DNA of 64,000 nucleotides from Lactarius indigo (lineage: Eukaryota > Basidiomycota > Agaricomycetes > Russulales > Russulaceae). The notes below the pieces were generated by a model, which ran no database searches, had not been told where the DNA came from, and saw nothing but the letters and a program-made list of their open reading frames with translations. Positions 29,433 to 40,214 of the stretch are shown one piece after another. The position numbers were made by a program, and so were the translations under genes. Location: contig JAFKAC010000028.1 in assembly GCA_025766275.1 (NCBI GenBank), positions 248,001-312,000 on the forward strand, written 5' to 3'. How positions within the stretch are numbered: the stretch's first letter is position 1; every line of letters starts with the position of its first letter.

Positions 29433-32400
29433 ATGTCTAACTTTCAATCCATTCTCGATGCTGTCGACAAATACGCCGAGCAGACCGGCATAAATCTGAA
29501 GGACAATCCGATCGCCGACAAGATCAACGGCTGTGACTCTCCCGATGCAGTACTCCTCCTACTTCAAGATAATTTGAAAGCGTTCAAAGACTATCGCGAC
29601 CAAAATTGGAAGTTTATCGATTGCCTCAGCCCGGTAGTACAGTTCGTTCATGGCTTCTCTGCAGTTCTTGGTGAGGCAGCTAGTCTGGTGAGCTGCGAAA
29701 ACCTACTTTTCTATCTATTTCTTTTTTACACACCCTCAATAAGGTACCGCTCCAACCTGCGAAACTGATCTTTGTCGGCATCGATGTCCTCTTCACCGTG
29801 CGTGACTTCAGTTCCTTATTCATTGATTTGACATCCGAGTGATCTCAGGCGGCTGATGGAGTAAGCGCGAGCTATGACGCCCTCCTTGAACTCTTCGAGT
29901 CCATCGGAAACTTCCTCAAACGTCTCCATATCTATACCGAGATCCCTTTGGACCCTTTGATGACCGATATAGTCGCGAAGATAATGGTTGAGTTGATCTC
30001 GATACTTGCCCTGGTGAAGAAACACATCCATCGAGGACGACTCAGTAAGCCGATTCTTTCTATAACTATCGGCAACAGTCTCTGAATCGGTATTAGAGCA
30101 ATTCGCAAAGAAGTTGATGGGGGATAGCGAGATCGAGAGCATACTGAAGAGATTGGACAGACTCACGCAAGACGAGGCCCGCATGACCGTTGCGCAGACC
30201 TTGGCTGTCGTTCATGGTCTTTTGAATAACATGAAGGTGGCCATGGACGGTACGTCAAGCTGTATACTGACTTTAAAGCGCTCTGATCGGACTGTTCTCT
30301 AAATAGGTGGCGAGGCATCAACGAGTGCAATCCGCCAGACTCTTGGTAAGTTTTGTCGTTATGCGCGAGTTAGTGTTCTCTGGTCTTATGGGGAATGCTA
30401 GTCAGCATGCAGGAGGTTGCGAGTGAGATTAACAAAATGAAGCGTGCGTTGTCTCGCCCATTCTTGGAGCTGTGGGGTGAACCGCCCCCTCAGGCAACCA
30501 GTTACAAAAGGATGCCAGGAGCTGGATCTCTCCTCCGGACCCGTCTAAAAATCACATCATCGCACGCAGGATCCACTCTGGTGAATCCGCGGTATGGTTT
30601 ACCTGCGGCCCCACCTTCGAGAAATGGAACCTGATGGGCGGCCTTTTGTGGATACATGGTAAACGTACGTCACTTTAATACGTCCCGTGATCACGTTTTC
30701 AACCACTGATGGAAATTCGTGATGGTAGCGGGATCGGGGAAGAGCATCCTATGGTAAATACCCCCACCAAGGATATCCTCGTCTAAGTATATTCATATTG
30801 ACGTCTGTCGACTAGTTCCAGTATCATCGAACAAGCCGCTACGCTACGCGATCAGGGACTAGGCTTGGTGGCTTATTATTACTTCGACTTTAGAGATACC
30901 GCAAAGCAAGACGTCCGTGGCTTGCTGTGTTCCTTAATCATCCAACTTTGTGCCAAGTCCGATCTTTGCCACGACATCCTTTCTCACCTATATTCCGATC
31001 ACGACGCCGGATTGCGCTTGCCCGATGATGACGCACTCACCCAATGCCTGAAGGACATGCTCGAACTCCCAGGACTGCCTCCGATCTATATCATCATCGA
31101 TGCTCTCGACGAGTGCCTCGACACGTCTGGGGCGCCATCTCCACGCGAACTCGTGCTCGAGCTTTTAGGGGACCTTGTCGAGTTACAACTTTCGAATCTT
31201 CGGATCTGCGTCACGAGTCGTCCCGAGGCGGATATCCAAGATGCGCTTGGGCCGTTGGTATCTCATCCTGTCTCTCTTCACGACGAGGCTGGCCAGAAGC
31301 AGGATATCATGGACTACATCAGCTCTTCTGTCGAGTCGGATAAAAAGATGCGAAAGTGGAGAGCGGAAGATAGGCAAATGGTTATCGATGCACTCACTCA
31401 GAGGGCCGGCGGAATGTAAGCAATCAGTATTACTGTATTGTAACTATGTTTTCATTCGGTCACAGGTTTAGATGGGTTTATTGCCAAATAGAGGCGCTGC
31501 GACGGTGTTTCCCTCCAGCATTACGGCGGGCTCTCGAGGAGTTGCCTGAAACACTGGACTTAACATACGAGCGGATCTTGCTAGGCATCGAGAAGGCGAA
31601 ACAAGGATATGCCTACCGCCTTTTGCAGTGCATCGCAGTCTCCATTCGCCCGCTTCGCGTTGAGGAGCTCGCGGAAGTACTTGCAGTTCAACCTGACGCC
31701 GGAGAGGACTCAGAATATCATTCCAACTGGCGCCCCGAGGATGCACATCAAGCAGTGTTGTCTGCGTGTTCCAGTTTGATCATTATCGCCAATATCGATG
31801 GCTCGTCGGTCGTACAGTTTTCACACTTCTCGGTGAAAGAGTTCCTGATGTCCTCCCGCCTTGCAAATGCGACGGAGCATCTTTCCGTTTATCACATCAT
31901 TCCTCATTCCGCCCACTCCACTCTTGCCCGCACCTGCCTCAGCGTCCTGCTCAATCTTGGTGACCAAGTCGACAGAAGCGCAGTAGAAAAACGATCATTC
32001 GCGATCTACGCGGCTCGGTACTGGGTCGACCATGGCAAGTTCGAAGGCGTGTCGTCAAGTATCCAGGATCTGATGGAACGTCTGTTTGACCCAACCAAGC
32101 CCTATTTTGCAACATGGGTCTGGATATATGATGTTGACCGCCCTTGGAAAGGACCGATGGCGACAGTCGTCCCAACGCCACCAGAGGCCGAGCCATTATA
32201 CTACGCAGCACTATGCGGTTTCCACAGCCTCACGGAACACCTCACCATTGTGCATACGATGGATGTTAACGCTAAGGGCGGGAACTTCGGCTCACCGTTG
32301 CATGCGGCGTTGATCAAGGGAGAGATTGAGATTGCTCTGAGATTACTTGAGCTCGGCGCGAATATAAACGCCCTGGATGGCGGGGGCTGGAGTTCATTGC

Positions 32401-34250
32401 ATAGAGCGGTAATTGGTGGTCGTCGTGTCGTCATAGAATTGTTACTCGAACATCAAGCAGATGTTAACATCCGGACAGCCGAGGAGCGAGCGACCCCGTT
32501 GTATTTGGCAGCGGAGATTGGGGGACTGGATGCTTGTTGGCTGCTGCTCAAGCACGGGGCAGATATAGCGTCTGCTATTATCGATGGGTGGGTTCCTTTG
32601 CAAGTGGCATCCCAGCGTGGACACCTCGATATCGTTCAAGTATTGCTTGATCACGGAGCCGATCCAAATGCGCAGAACGAAGACCTTTGGACTTCATTAC
32701 ACGTGGAATCGGTCCCAGGACACCTCGAGATCGTCCAATTACTAGTCAGACATGATGCAGCACTCGAAAAGACGAATCTGGACCAAGCAACGCCATTACA
32801 CCTGGCGTCCCGAAACGGGAATGTCGAAGTCGCCCTGTTCTTAATCGAGAAAGGCGCAGATATGATGTCCAAAGATAAGGGCGGTTACACTCCATTGCAC
32901 TATGCGTCATGGCACGGAAGTCTCGACCTCGTGAAGATATTTCTTGAAGGCGGTGTGGACGTCAACGTGCGAAGCGCAGCCGAGGAGACTCCCTTGAAAG
33001 TTGCATCGGGCAACGGCAAGCATGAAGTTGTTCGCTGGCTAATCGAGCGTGGAGCGGATATTGACTGCCGGGACAAGCGAGGGTGGACCCCTCTGCACGC
33101 AGCCGCACGACATGGGCATCTCGACATCGTGCAACTTTTACTCGGCCTTGGGACTGACGTCCATGCCCGTACTGGGGATGGTGGCTGGACATCGCTGCAT
33201 GCCGCATCACAAGAGGGCCATATGGATATCGTTCGGCTATTACTCGATCATGGGGCGCATGTATATGTCCAAAGTCTCAACCTCTCGGCTCCACTCCATT
33301 TCGCATCATATGATGGACACCTCAAAGTTGCAGAGTTGCTAATCGAGCGCGGTGCAGAGGTCGACGTGCGGACTGAGGACCAGAAGACACCATTGTACCT
33401 GGCATCTGAAAATGGCAAACTCGAAGTTGCGCGCCTGTTAGTCAAGTTCGGCTCAAATGTTAATTCACAAGACAGGGAGGGCTGGACGCCATCGCACTCA
33501 GCAGCACGGAATGGACATCTCAGTCTCGTGGAGCTACTCCTCGATTCCGGAGCGGACATTAGCATGCGGAATAGCAACGAACAAACACCGATAGATGTTG
33601 CGCATGAAAACGGGAAACGCGACGTTACGAGCTTCCTAGCGAGGCGTTCAGGAGACCTACGATCCCCGAACACGGAGAGCTCGATCCCACTGGAAGAAGG
33701 GCCACAAATCAACACTTCCGAGAATGTAGAGCCACAACCATACACCGACGATCCATCTGACGATTCAGAGAATAATTCATTGCATAGCGCTGTAGAAAAC
33801 GGACACGTTGGCATGGTCCAGAGGCTACTCGATCGCGGTGCAGATGTCAACGAAAGGAACGATGTACTCGAGGCTCCGTTGATTGTAGCGTCAAGAAATG
33901 GGAAACTCGAAATTGCGAGGACACTAATTAAATATGGCGCTGATGTGAATTCTCCAGACACCACTGGCTGGACTTCGTTGCACGCAGCAGCACAGAATGG
34001 GCACATCGACATAGTGCGGTTGTTACTCGACAACTGTGCTGACATAAACGCCACGCAGGGGGATAATGCCACTGCATTGCACATCACATCGACCTTTGGT
34101 CATTTTGAGGTTGTACGGCTGCTCCTTGAACAAGGAGTGAATAGACAATTACGGTCTGTGTATGGCAGGACACCTTTTCAAGACACACTAGCACGAGGAT
34201 ACCGAAACATTGCGCAGTTGTTTTCGGAGTATGATGCCGGTGGGGTATAG
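29433..34250 (+). CDS. NLR1: Goodbye-like / NACHT / ankyrin STAND receptor, intact
   Basis: Ten exons (29433-29687, 29744-29797, 29849-30044, 30097-30249, 30307-30345, 30402-30443, 30494-30664, 30729-30753, 30816-31415, 31466-34250) splice to 1440 codons, i.e. 1439 residues. The N-terminal about 250 residues (AKLIFVGIDVLF, SYDALLELFESIGNFLKRL, DRLTQDEARMTVAQTL) resemble the fungal STAND Goodbye domain. NACHT: Walker A GKPGSGKS (302-309), Walker B IYIIIDALDEC (402-412), ICVTSRPEAD (about 442-451). A winged-helix-like region follows, then about 20 ankyrin repeats from near residue 750 to the end. Such proteins are thought to sense ligands through the repeats and signal non-self recognition or cell death. 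No transmembrane or signal peptide seen. Confidence 0.88.
30729..30753 (+). other. 25-nt microexon encoding the NLR1 Walker A motif
   Basis: Between introns 30665-30728 and 30754-30815 lies a 25-base exon giving the PGSGKSIL part of GKPGSGKSIL. The same exon, same length and phase, is at 45406-45430 (NLR2) and 62985-63009 (NLR3). Skipping it would remove the nucleotide-binding loop and shift the frame. Confidence 0.85.
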
Positions 34251-34549
34251 GGATTCAGCGAACGAGGTATCAATGCGACAGTATAGGTTTGGATACTATA
34301 CGGCCTTTGGATTTGTATGCTATTTATAATGTCGTCAGTGGGGTAATCGGAATCGTTACTCGTTTGCATGTTACCTACAAATTACCAACACAGCAGAGTC
34401 AGCTGCAGGACCGCGGCGCGATCCGAGAGACGAGGTACAGTAGTAGGTCAGTATGTTCGTCCCCCGGGCGATACCGAAATTATTTGAGTACGTCTTGGGA
34501 TTACATAATTCCCCGATTCCCTTTTGCGTGACACCTTTTCACGTCAACG
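34251..34549. other. Intergenic stretch after NLR1
   Basis: No gene seen in about 300 bp. The right part (from about 34480) aligns with sequence before uL30m at 27690, marking the start of partial unit 2. Confidence 0.5.
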
Positions 34550-34954
34550 ATGTTTGCTGTCCTCACCACCTCTTACAGGGTTTTTGCCCTCAACGGCCTT
34601 CCAAACCTCCCTGCATACTGCATTTACGTGTAGCTCACAATGGTATCACGGCTTCCCACACCATCGCCACCCTCGTGTCATCACCATCACCCCCAACTCC
34701 TCTCACATACCCAGAGCCAAGCACACACTTCCGCGTCACCCTTCGACGTTCCGGCATCTCCCTCGGAAAGCGCATTCAAGGCACTCTCGCTGCTCTCGGC
34801 TTAAGGTGGCACATGCAGACTGTGTACCACTTGCACACGCCCGAGGCCGCTGGCATGATACGCGCCGTGAAGGAACTCATCAAGGTGGAAAACGTGGCCG
34901 GAAGTGCAGTACGGACGGCGGGACAGCAGAGAGTGGAACGTAAAGCCCCGCGCG
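34550..34954 (+). pseudogene. uL30m relic, copy in unit 2, split by Ty3-2
   Basis: ATG 34550 opens a targeting-like N-terminus (MFAVLTTSYRVFAL), which goes out of frame. The L30 part THFRVTLRRSGISLGKR, ALGLRWHMQTVYHLHTPEA is in another frame. The reading is cut by Ty3-2 at 34955 and its last codons continue at 42764. Comparison with AGGCCCCGCGCGGGTTATTG at 28130 shows the empty site. Confidence 0.65.
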
Positions 34955-35442
34955 TGTAACGTCGTCACGACGTTAGCTCGACTTGAGCTCGGTAGAGGCG
35001 GCAACAACTCAGCGGATGACTTGAAGACACGGAGGTCCAAGTGTAGACAGTAGTGAACGCTCGAAGGCGCACTTGACTTAACGGAGAAAGCAGAGGCAAA
35101 GCGAAAGAGAGAGAAGAAGAAAGCAAGTGACGATTCAAGAAGACCAAGATGGCGTATCTTGGTCTTCACAAGACAGTTTAAATACAAATCGAGCAGGCTT
35201 AGAAGCGCTGCTATGAGTCACAGTATAGTAGCGTCCAACGTATCGCAGAAACAACTCGAACCCTAATACTACTAGTATCTGTACTAGTGGCGTCGGTCAT
35301 CAGTCAGCTATCACTCCCTATCGCCTATCGTATCGCCGCATCATCGTAAGTAAGTCCGCAACTAATCTACCTTACCGCCGTAGTTGCAACCGGTACAGTA
35401 AGGGTAACGAGTCATGTGGTCCGTACGAGTCGAAACGTGACA
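34955..35442 (-). repeat. Ty3-2 3' LTR
   Basis: 488 bp, TGTAACGTCG to CGTGACA. It opens with a palindrome, AACGTCGT C ACGACGTT (34958-34974), so the LTR edge carries an 8-bp perfect inverted repeat with a one-base spacer. Confidence 0.95.
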
Positions 35443-35455
35443 TCACCCCCTTTTC
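35443..35455 (-). promoter_or_regulatory. Ty3-2 polypurine tract
   Basis: In element sense GAAAAGGGGGTGA directly precedes the 3' LTR, a standard position and composition for the plus-strand primer. Confidence 0.75.
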
Positions 35456-35471
35456 AGTGTGAGACCCCGAC

Positions 35472-38400
35472 TCACCGAAAGTCCCTAGCCGGCCAATCCC
35501 GCTGTTCATCGGCAATGCGCTCGAGTGCAGTGGCGCGCTCCAGTCGATAGATGGAGTCCTGCCTGTCGCGCTGCGCACAAGCGATCATGTCACGTAGCTG
35601 CGCCACCCTCGCTCGGAGTCGTTCCAGCTCAAAGCTGGCGGCGCGGTAGTGTGTGACCTCCGCCGTGAGCGTCTCGTCGTTGATGCGGTTGAGAGCGTGG
35701 TCCGTAATACAGTCCGCGGCGAAGATGACGAGGTCTTCGTGAGGATACGTGGGGCGCAGCGCGGCGCTCACGTGGGGTTCGGCATAGAGGGGCTTACCAT
35801 ATAGGTGGGGAGACCCCGGTATAACTCCCAGGATGAGGGGGTCAGCCCCTCCGATGATCTGAACATGTGAGGCGTCTCTCTCTATGCCGTCGGGCCCGGT
35901 GATGGGGTATGGAATGTGATGGGGTCGTCGATTTGCCCGGAACCCTTCAGGCGCAATAACATGCGCGGGGTCGTCAGCGGCGGTGAAGGGACGGTGGTCC
36001 GCGGCGCCTGGTACACGCACACGTCCTCGATACATGGCAGACCCGTCAGAGTTGACGAGCCAGGGTGTGATGCGGGGATTAGTAGGGTCGCTTTTCGTTC
36101 GAAGGAAGGCGTGGCGTGCCGGGTAGTAATCGTCGTCGTCATGGCCAGCCTCAGCAGCCTCCATCGCTGCCGCCGCTCGCGCATCTCTCTCAGTCGGGCC
36201 GCGGCTGAGTCTAACTGTTCCTTCTGCCACTCCGCCGCTACCCTCCTCCAACCGTCCAACTCGTACTCCAGGAGAGCTTGAACGCTCGTCGTTGCTCGGG
36301 AAAATTCCGCGAACGCCGACGAGGTCGTCGCTTGGGGGGATGGCGGCGATGGGTTCGCGCACTCCCTGTTCATCTCGAAAGACGTGGGCGACGGCGGATT
36401 CGTCATCGGGCTGTTGCGTGGGGTCTGGGAATCGGGCCAGGACGTTGGCCCACTCTTGCGCGGTGATGCGGCCCTCTGGCTGGCCGACAGGTGTGTACGG
36501 GGTGATTTGGGTGTTGGGAATCTCAGTCTCGTCGTCTTCGGCGAGGAGAGCTTGCGCGTCTTCGGCGAGGGAGTTGAGGAGGATCGCTTGGGTGACATGT
36601 CGCAGAGGGGAAGTGGGCATGAGAGTGGAGGTGGTAGAGCGAAGGAAGAGGGGATGACTTTCCTGAGTCTGGGTTGAGCCCCTTTTAACTGCTGCTCCGT
36701 GCACCTGCGTTTCCTGATAAAGACGAAGTGCTTCTGGTGCGAAGACGTCATTCTTGTCGACCCACTGGTTCTCCGAGTCTGGGTACCCCTTCCATTTGAC
36801 GAGGTATTGGAGCCGCCTCCCTCTGCCGAAATGCCGAGAGTCCAGAATGGCCTCGACTTCGTACTCTTCTTCGCCATCGATCAGTTCTGGCGGTGGTCGT
36901 GTGAAATTTTCTCCATGAAGGGGGGTTTGTTTGTATGGTGTGAGAAGATCGATGTGGAATACTGGGTGAATGCTCCACTGGACCGGGAGTTCCAATCGAT
37001 AATTGTAAGGAGACATCACCTGTATCACCCTAAATGGTCCGTGGCGTCGCGCCGCTAGTTTTGCCGTTGGTTGATTGGTTCTAAGGTGTTTACCCTCCAG
37101 CCACACGAGGTCCCCTATCTTGAATTTGGGCGTTTCTTTGTTACGGATCCACGCTTCTTGGGCCCGTTTTATGAGGCGTTGGGCGTCCTCTCTAGCTTCT
37201 TTTAATTGTGTTAGTCGCCTTGTGACCTGGGGAAGGGGAGATGGCTTATCAGTCCAGTCTGCTTGTGGATTATACCCCATTAGGAGTTGGAACGGCGACT
37301 GCTTCGTGTGTTCATGTGGCCAGTTGTTATGCGCGAATTCGGCGATTGGCAGATAAGCGGCCCAGTTATCTTGGCGTTCATTTACCCAGAAGTGTAGATA
37401 CTGTTCTAGCCACTGATTGGTTCGCTCCGACTGTCCGTCGGTGCGTGGATGATACGCCGTTGATATGTTCTGCTGGATGCCCAGAATTCGACATATTTCT
37501 CTGGTGAACTTTGACGCAAACCGCGGGTCTCTGTCACTGATACACTTGCGCGGTAGCCCGAAGCGTTTAAATACATGAGCGACGTACAGGGCTGCGGTTT
37601 CTTCAGCCGTTATTTCTTCTCGGCATGGGATGAAGATAGACGCTTTGCTGCAATCGTGGTCCGTGACGGTCAGTATACTGTCGTGTCCTTGTGACTGTGG
37701 AAGTTTGGTGATAAAGTCGACGGCTATAGTTTGGAAGGGCATGGCCTCCAATACGGGCGTGATGGGATGTAACGCCGCCCGTATGGGCCTCGTGTTTACT
37801 TTGTTTCGCTGGCATTCTGCACAGCCCTGCACGTATTCGTATACGTCCTTCCGTAATCACGGCCACCAATAATGTCGTTCTAGGATTCGTTGCGTCCTTG
37901 CCACCCCAGGGTGGCCGTGTATCGGTAGGTCGTGGTGGTCGTGTATTAGCACGCGGTATGTCGAGGCGGGTCCGGTGATCACAAACCTGCCGTCTTTGTA
38001 CCACTCTCCCTCTATCTTTTTGAGACAATGGGGGTCTGCCCACATCTTGATTATCTCACCGTCCTGTTGGTGACGCGGTTGCAGTAGGTTGGGGTTTGCG
38101 ACGAAGGTGCGCGCGGTGTTGAGAGTTCGTACAAACAATTCTGGAGGTAGTACGACGGCTTCGCTATTGTCACTCGCCCCTTGGTCGTAATCCGGTCGTC
38201 TTGAGAGCGCATCTGCCCTACCGTTGTTTTTTCCTTTGATGTGGTGAATTTCGAAGTCGTATTCGGAAAGCTCCAGCACTTCCCTTGCGACTCGCCTGCT
38301 GATCTTCTGCGGCGACTTCCAGTATTGCAGGTTGAGGTGGTCCGAGTATATTTTGATTTTGTGAGGGGCTCCCGCGAGCAGTGGTCTCCAATTTCGCAAT

Positions 38401-40214
38401 GCTTTGACTATCGCGAGTAGCTCTAAGTCGTAGATGTCGTAATTGCGTTCTGCTTCTGAGAGCGTGGCCGAGTAATAGCCTATGGGGTGCCGCTTTCCGT
38501 CAGACTTTCGTTGTAATAGTACGGCTCCCACCGCATATCCGGAGGCGTCTACCTCCAATTCAAATGGGTCCTGGAGGACTGGATGCGCCAGCACCGGTTC
38601 TTCTGTTACGAGGTGTTTTAGGGTGTTGAACGCCTTTTCTTCCTCTTCGGTCCATCGCCATTCCTCGTCTTTTCGCGTTAGTTTAGTGAGTGGCTTCGCA
38701 TAAGTTGCAAAACCGCGGATGAAAAGTCGGTAAAAGTTGCAAAAGCCGAGGAACGATCGGACATCTTTGACCTTTGTTGGCGTCGGCCAGTCTTTGATGC
38801 CTTGAACTTTTACGGGGTCCATTCGGGTCACCCCCCTTTCAAGGATTACCCCCAGGTAATCCATCCGTGGTTGATGGAACAGGCATTTCTCGAGCTTGAA
38901 ATAGAGGTCGTGTTCTTGCGCGACGAGCAATACGTCGCGGACAGCGTCGATATGGGCTGCCAGGTCATGGTCAAAATGAGTGGCGATACCAATATCGTCC
39001 ATGTAAACACGTATCGTAGTGCCAAGACTTTCATGCTTCGCAATCGTGTCACGGTAGATGTGATTCATCATCGCCTGAAAGGTGGCGGGGGAATTGGTGA
39101 GGCCGAAGAACATGACTGTGGGTTCAAAGAGGCCGAATTTGGTCTTGAACGCCGCCTTTTCTTGATCGCCGTCGCGGATGCGGATGTTGTTGTAGCCCCA
39201 GCGGATGTCGAGCTTCGTGTAGATATGTGCGTTGCTAAGGTTGAGAATGAGGTCTTGAATTAACGGCAGCGGGTACTGATTGCGAATGGTGTGCGAGTTA
39301 ATGACTCGGTAGTCCTGTACTGGGCGTAGTTTTCCGTCCTTCTTTTTGATAAAGAAGAAGGACGAGGCGTACGGAGATATGGAAGGGCGTAGATACCCTT
39401 GTTTTAATTTTTCGTCGAGGAACTCCTTTAGCTCGCTTTCTTCTTTTTGTGTCATGGGGTAAACCTTGCAGTCGATCGCCACGGGCGCCGACGGTTTGAA
39501 GTCGATGGCATGATCCCATGGTCGCGATGGTGGGAAACGATGGGAGGCCTGCTCATTGAACAGCATGCTGAATTCCGCATATACTGGTGGCAGCACAGCC
39601 GCCGTCTGTTGTTGCTTTGCTGATATGGCCAATTCTGTCGAAGTAGTGGCCCGTGCGAAGGTTTCTTGTTCCAATTCTTGAACGATCGCTTCTTTTTCTG
39701 CCGTGATCAGGGATTGTATCGTGGGTATGGTAAGTAGTTCTTCGTTAGTGGCTAAGATTATCGGATGCGTGTCCGGATGCATGGTTGCTGTGGCCCAGCT
39801 GATTGTGGGCTCGAAAGCGCTCAGCCATGGATAGCCCAGCACCATGCTTTCGCTCCCGAGGTCGGTGACCAAAAAGGTCATCTTTTTGATCTGTCCGCGT
39901 GTTTTCACTTCTAGGTTAACGTAATGAGTGATTAACCCAGCTTTGTTCTCCGTATTGTCTATATTCCATATCTTGCGAGGCGTTTCTAATGGCCATATCG
40001 GGATTCCTGCCCGGGCCGCTGCTCCTGGTTTGATGAAATTGTCGGTGGCTCCTGAGTCCACAAGTGCATTTGTTTCAGTCGTTTGGTAATTCGTTCGGAC
40101 GATCACTGGGATACGCAAAGATCGATAGCGCGTTGTCACGATTACAGAATTACATTGTAATGCCCTCACCCAGACTGACGGGTTCAGGCGCCCTGAAAAC
40201 CCTCTTTTCCCCAC
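35472..40214 (-). pseudogene. pol: Ty3-2 Pol polyprotein with one in-frame TGA
   Basis: The frame is open from 40214 to 35472 except for TGA 37857-37859. Protease ALVDSGATDNFI, RT core with YMDDIGIA, RNase H ELEVDASGYAVGAVL, then the integrase zinc finger HGHPG...HYWWP, where the stop falls, resuming LRKDVYEY...GCAEC. The integrase core (AVDFITKLPQ, CISDRDPRF, YHPRTDGQSERTNQW) and chromodomain (YEVEAILDSRHF, YLVKWKGYPDSENQW) follow. A C-terminal extension of about 400 residues ends in a coiled-coil segment (LTAEVTHYRAASFELERL). The extension matches that of Ty3-1 in part but has no zinc knuckles. A CGA to TGA change would explain the stop. Pol is reached by -1 frameshifting; there is no ATG at its start. 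Confidence 0.9.

Noticed and set aside
30395..30634. 79-codon frame in NLR1 as part of the protein
   Set aside because: A 50-bp intron (30444-30493) removes the region and restores the frame to Walker A; the same holds in NLR2 and NLR3.
33248..34087. Minus-strand 279-codon ORF opposite NLR1 ankyrin repeats
   Set aside because: Shadow of the repeated ankyrin codons; Ser/Arg/Ala-biased and periodic.
37857..37859. Programmed stop-codon readthrough within Ty3-2 Pol
   Set aside because: The TGA falls inside the integrase zinc finger, and Gag of the same element has an equivalent TGA; both fit CGA decay.
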